The notes beneath the pieces are model-generated. The model did not search any database, was not told where the DNA came from, and was given only the letters and a program-made list of their open reading frames with translations. Shown here one piece after another: positions 6,469 to 7,844 of a stretch of DNA of 7,844 nucleotides (the first letter of the stretch is position 1; each line of letters begins with the position of its first letter). Source of the stretch: an uncultured Clostridia bacterium. GTDB lineage: Bacteria > Bacillota > Clostridia > Oscillospirales > CAG-272. The DNA is taken from NCBI GenBank assembly GCA_946061315.1, contig CAMGRB010000057.1, forward strand, positions 1 through 7,844, written 5' to 3'. The translations under genes were made by a program, and so were the position numbers.

Positions 6469-7748
6469 TTTTCCACCCCGTATTCTTTCATTATGACGGC
6501 AGGGTCGGCAATTTTACCTGCTACCGCGCTTGCTGCCGCTACCGCAGGGCTTGCAAGATATACCTCGGAGGTAACATCGCCCATACGCCCGACAAAGTTG
6601 CGGTTTGTGGTTGCCACCGCGCGCTCTCCTGCGGCAAGTATGCCCATATATCCGCCAAGGCACGGTCCGCAGGTCGGAGTTGACACAACGCAACCGCTTT
6701 CTATAAATATTTTGACAAGTCCCGTTTCAACCGCTTTAAGATAAATATCCTGCGTTGCGGGAATTACTATGGCGCGGACGTTTTTTGCCACCTTTTTGCC
6801 CTTTAATATTTCTGCGGCTTCAAAAAGGTCCTTGTATTGTCCGTTCGTGCACGAGCCTATGACTACCTGGTCTATCTTTATATCGCCTATCTCGTCAAAG
6901 GTATGAGTATTTTCGGGCAGATGCGGAAATGCAACCGTCGATTTTATCTTTGAGAGGTCTATTTCATACTCGGCGTCGTATTTTGCGTCTTCGTCCGCCT
7001 TGTAAATCTTTATTTCTCTGTCGGAGTGTTCGTTTATGTAAGAAACGGTTTTCTCGTCAACCTCGAAAATTCCGTTTTTCGCCCCCGCCTCGATTGCCAT
7101 ATTGCAAACCGTCAGTCTGTCGTAAACAGAGAGTGAGGAAACACCCTCTCCCGTAAACTCCATTGACTTGTAAAGTGCGCCGTCAACGCCTATCATTCCT
7201 ATTATGTGAAGGATAAGGTCCTTGCCGGAAACGTACTTGTTCAGTTTTCCTTTAAGAACGAACTTTATGGCGGAGGGCACCTTGAACCAAGCCTTGCCCG
7301 TTGCCATGGCGCAAGCCATATCCGTCGAGCCGACGCCCGTTGAAAAAGCGCCCAAGGCTCCGTACGTACAGGTATGAGAATCGGCACCGACTACCACGTC
7401 GCCTGCGACGACAAGTCCTTTTTCGGGTAAAAGAGCGTGCTCTATGCCCATTCTGCCAACGTCGTAAAAGTGAACTACCTCGTGCTCGTTACAGAAATCA
7501 CGGCACATTTTACATTGAACTGCCGCCTTTATATCCTTGTTCGGCGCAAAGTGATCCATTACCATTGTCACCTTGTTTTTATCGAAAACGTCTTTTGCAC
7601 CTATGCGGTCAAATTCCCGTATTGCAACGGGTGACGTTATATCGTTGCCGAGTACCCTGTCAACGCTTGCGAGTATGAGTTGACCTGCCTCAACGCTGTC
7701 AAGCCCCGCGTGCGCGGCGAGTATTTTTTGCGTCATTGTCATAGACAT
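6465..7748 (-). CDS. leuC: 3-isopropylmalate dehydratase large subunit LeuC
   Basis: Large subunit of isopropylmalate isomerase, a cytoplasmic enzyme with a [4Fe-4S] cluster. With LeuD it converts 2-isopropylmalate to 3-isopropylmalate in leucine synthesis. At 427 aa it is the short archaeal/clostridial type, against about 466 aa in enterobacteria. Visible aconitase-superfamily motifs are DHFAP at 65-69, GADSHTC at 121-127, SCTNG at 299-303 and TCGPCLGG at 359-366. Cys300, Cys360 and Cys363 are the expected cluster ligands, and NRNFVGRMG lies at 382-390. The first ATG is chosen because AAAGGA (7756-7761) sits 7 nt upstream; Met3 and Met5 are spaced less well. The stop overlaps the leuD start by 4 nt (ATGA), which fits translational coupling of the two subunits. 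Homoaconitase-like specificity is possible for this subfamily, but leuD and leuB alongside argue for leucine synthesis. Confidence 0.96.
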   Translation of the reverse strand: MSMTMTQKILAAHAGLDSVEAGQLILASVDRVLGNDITSPVAIREFDRIGAKDVFDKNKVTMVMDHFAPNKDIKAAVQCKMCRDFCNEHEVVHFYDVGRMGIEHALLPEKGLVVAGDVVVGADSHTCTYGALGAFSTGVGSTDMACAMATGKAWFKVPSAIKFVLKGKLNKYVSGKDLILHIIGMIGVDGALYKSMEFTGEGVSSLSVYDRLTVCNMAIEAGAKNGIFEVDEKTVSYINEHSDREIKIYKADEDAKYDAEYEIDLSKIKSTVAFPHLPENTHTFDEIGDIKIDQVVIGSCTNGQYKDLFEAAEILKGKKVAKNVRAIVIPATQDIYLKAVETGLVKIFIESGCVVSTPTCGPCLGGYMGILAAGERAVATTNRNFVGRMGDVTSEVYLASPAVAAASAVAGKIADPAVIMKEYGVEK

Positions 7749-7774
7749 ATAAAAATCCTTTCAGAAGGTAAAAC

Positions 7775-7844
7775 TTATCTGTTTATTATAGCGCCCTTGT
7801 CTGCCGAGCTTACCGACTCCGAGTATCTTTTAAGATAGCCCGTT
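7775..7844 (-). CDS. ilvD: Dihydroxy-acid dehydratase IlvD, C-terminal end only (partial)
   Basis: Only the last 22 residues and a TAA stop are inside the window; the rest of the gene lies beyond the right edge. The visible tail reads TGYLKRYSESVSSADKGAII followed by Asn-Arg. It matches the usual IlvD ending, a G-Y-L-x-R-Y segment followed by V-S/T-S-A-x-x-G-A. IlvD is the cytoplasmic Fe-S dehydratase that makes the 2-oxoacid precursors of valine and isoleucine (and of leucine by way of 2-oxoisovalerate). The stop lies 26 nt before the leuC start with no terminator between them, so ilvD is very probably in the same transcript. The assignment rests on a short tail plus context; the full gene upstream would settle it. 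Confidence 0.8.
   Translation of the reverse strand, partial: TGYLKRYSESVSSADKGAIINR

Noticed and set aside
1..7844. CRISPR array, mobile element, tRNA/rRNA, defence or toxin system
   Set aside because: No spaced repeat series, transposase or integrase motifs, terminal inverted repeats or structured RNA genes were seen; all long frames are accounted for by housekeeping genes, an ATPase and an exporter.

Overview
The window looks like ordinary chromosome from a Gram-positive, Clostridia-like Firmicute, probably a gut or anaerobic lineage. This is inferred from the Clostridia-style short LeuC (427 aa) and LeuD (164 aa), strong AGGAGG-like ribosome binding sites, a canonical sigma-A promoter, and a DUF815 ATPase. 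No gene-level evidence fixes the genus. Every supported gene is on the minus strand, so transcription runs from the right end to the left. I see no mobile element, CRISPR array, tRNA or rRNA.

Right to left, the first block (about 7844 to 1970) is a branched-chain amino acid operon. It holds the 3' end of ilvD (cut by the window edge), leuC, leuD, leuB, a DUF815-family AAA+ ATPase of unknown role, threonine ammonia-lyase (ilvA type with an ACT-like tail), and a RidA enamine/imine deaminase. Junctions are tight: 26 nt, a 4-nt ATGA overlap, 21 nt, about 46 nt, 14 nt and 14 nt. At two junctions the downstream Shine-Dalgarno overlaps the upstream stop codon. The block closes with a hairpin terminator at 1970-2003.

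The metabolic logic is coherent. LeuCD and LeuB carry 2-isopropylmalate to 2-oxoisocaproate for leucine. IlvA turns threonine into 2-oxobutyrate for isoleucine, RidA clears the reactive enamine/imine that IlvA releases, and IlvD makes the 2-oxoacids of the valine and isoleucine branches. The DUF815 ATPase is the one member without an obvious metabolic job.

The second block (about 1940 to 21) is a single-gene unit. It has a sigma-A promoter at 1908-1936, an 11-bp direct repeat whose promoter-proximal copy covers the -35, a half-size ABC exporter (about 579 aa), and a strong intrinsic terminator at 21-44.

Nothing in the window looks like a new defence or mobile system. The points most worth a second look are the ATPase inside the amino acid operon, a perfect 16-bp palindrome just upstream of it, and the repeat overlapping the exporter promoter.
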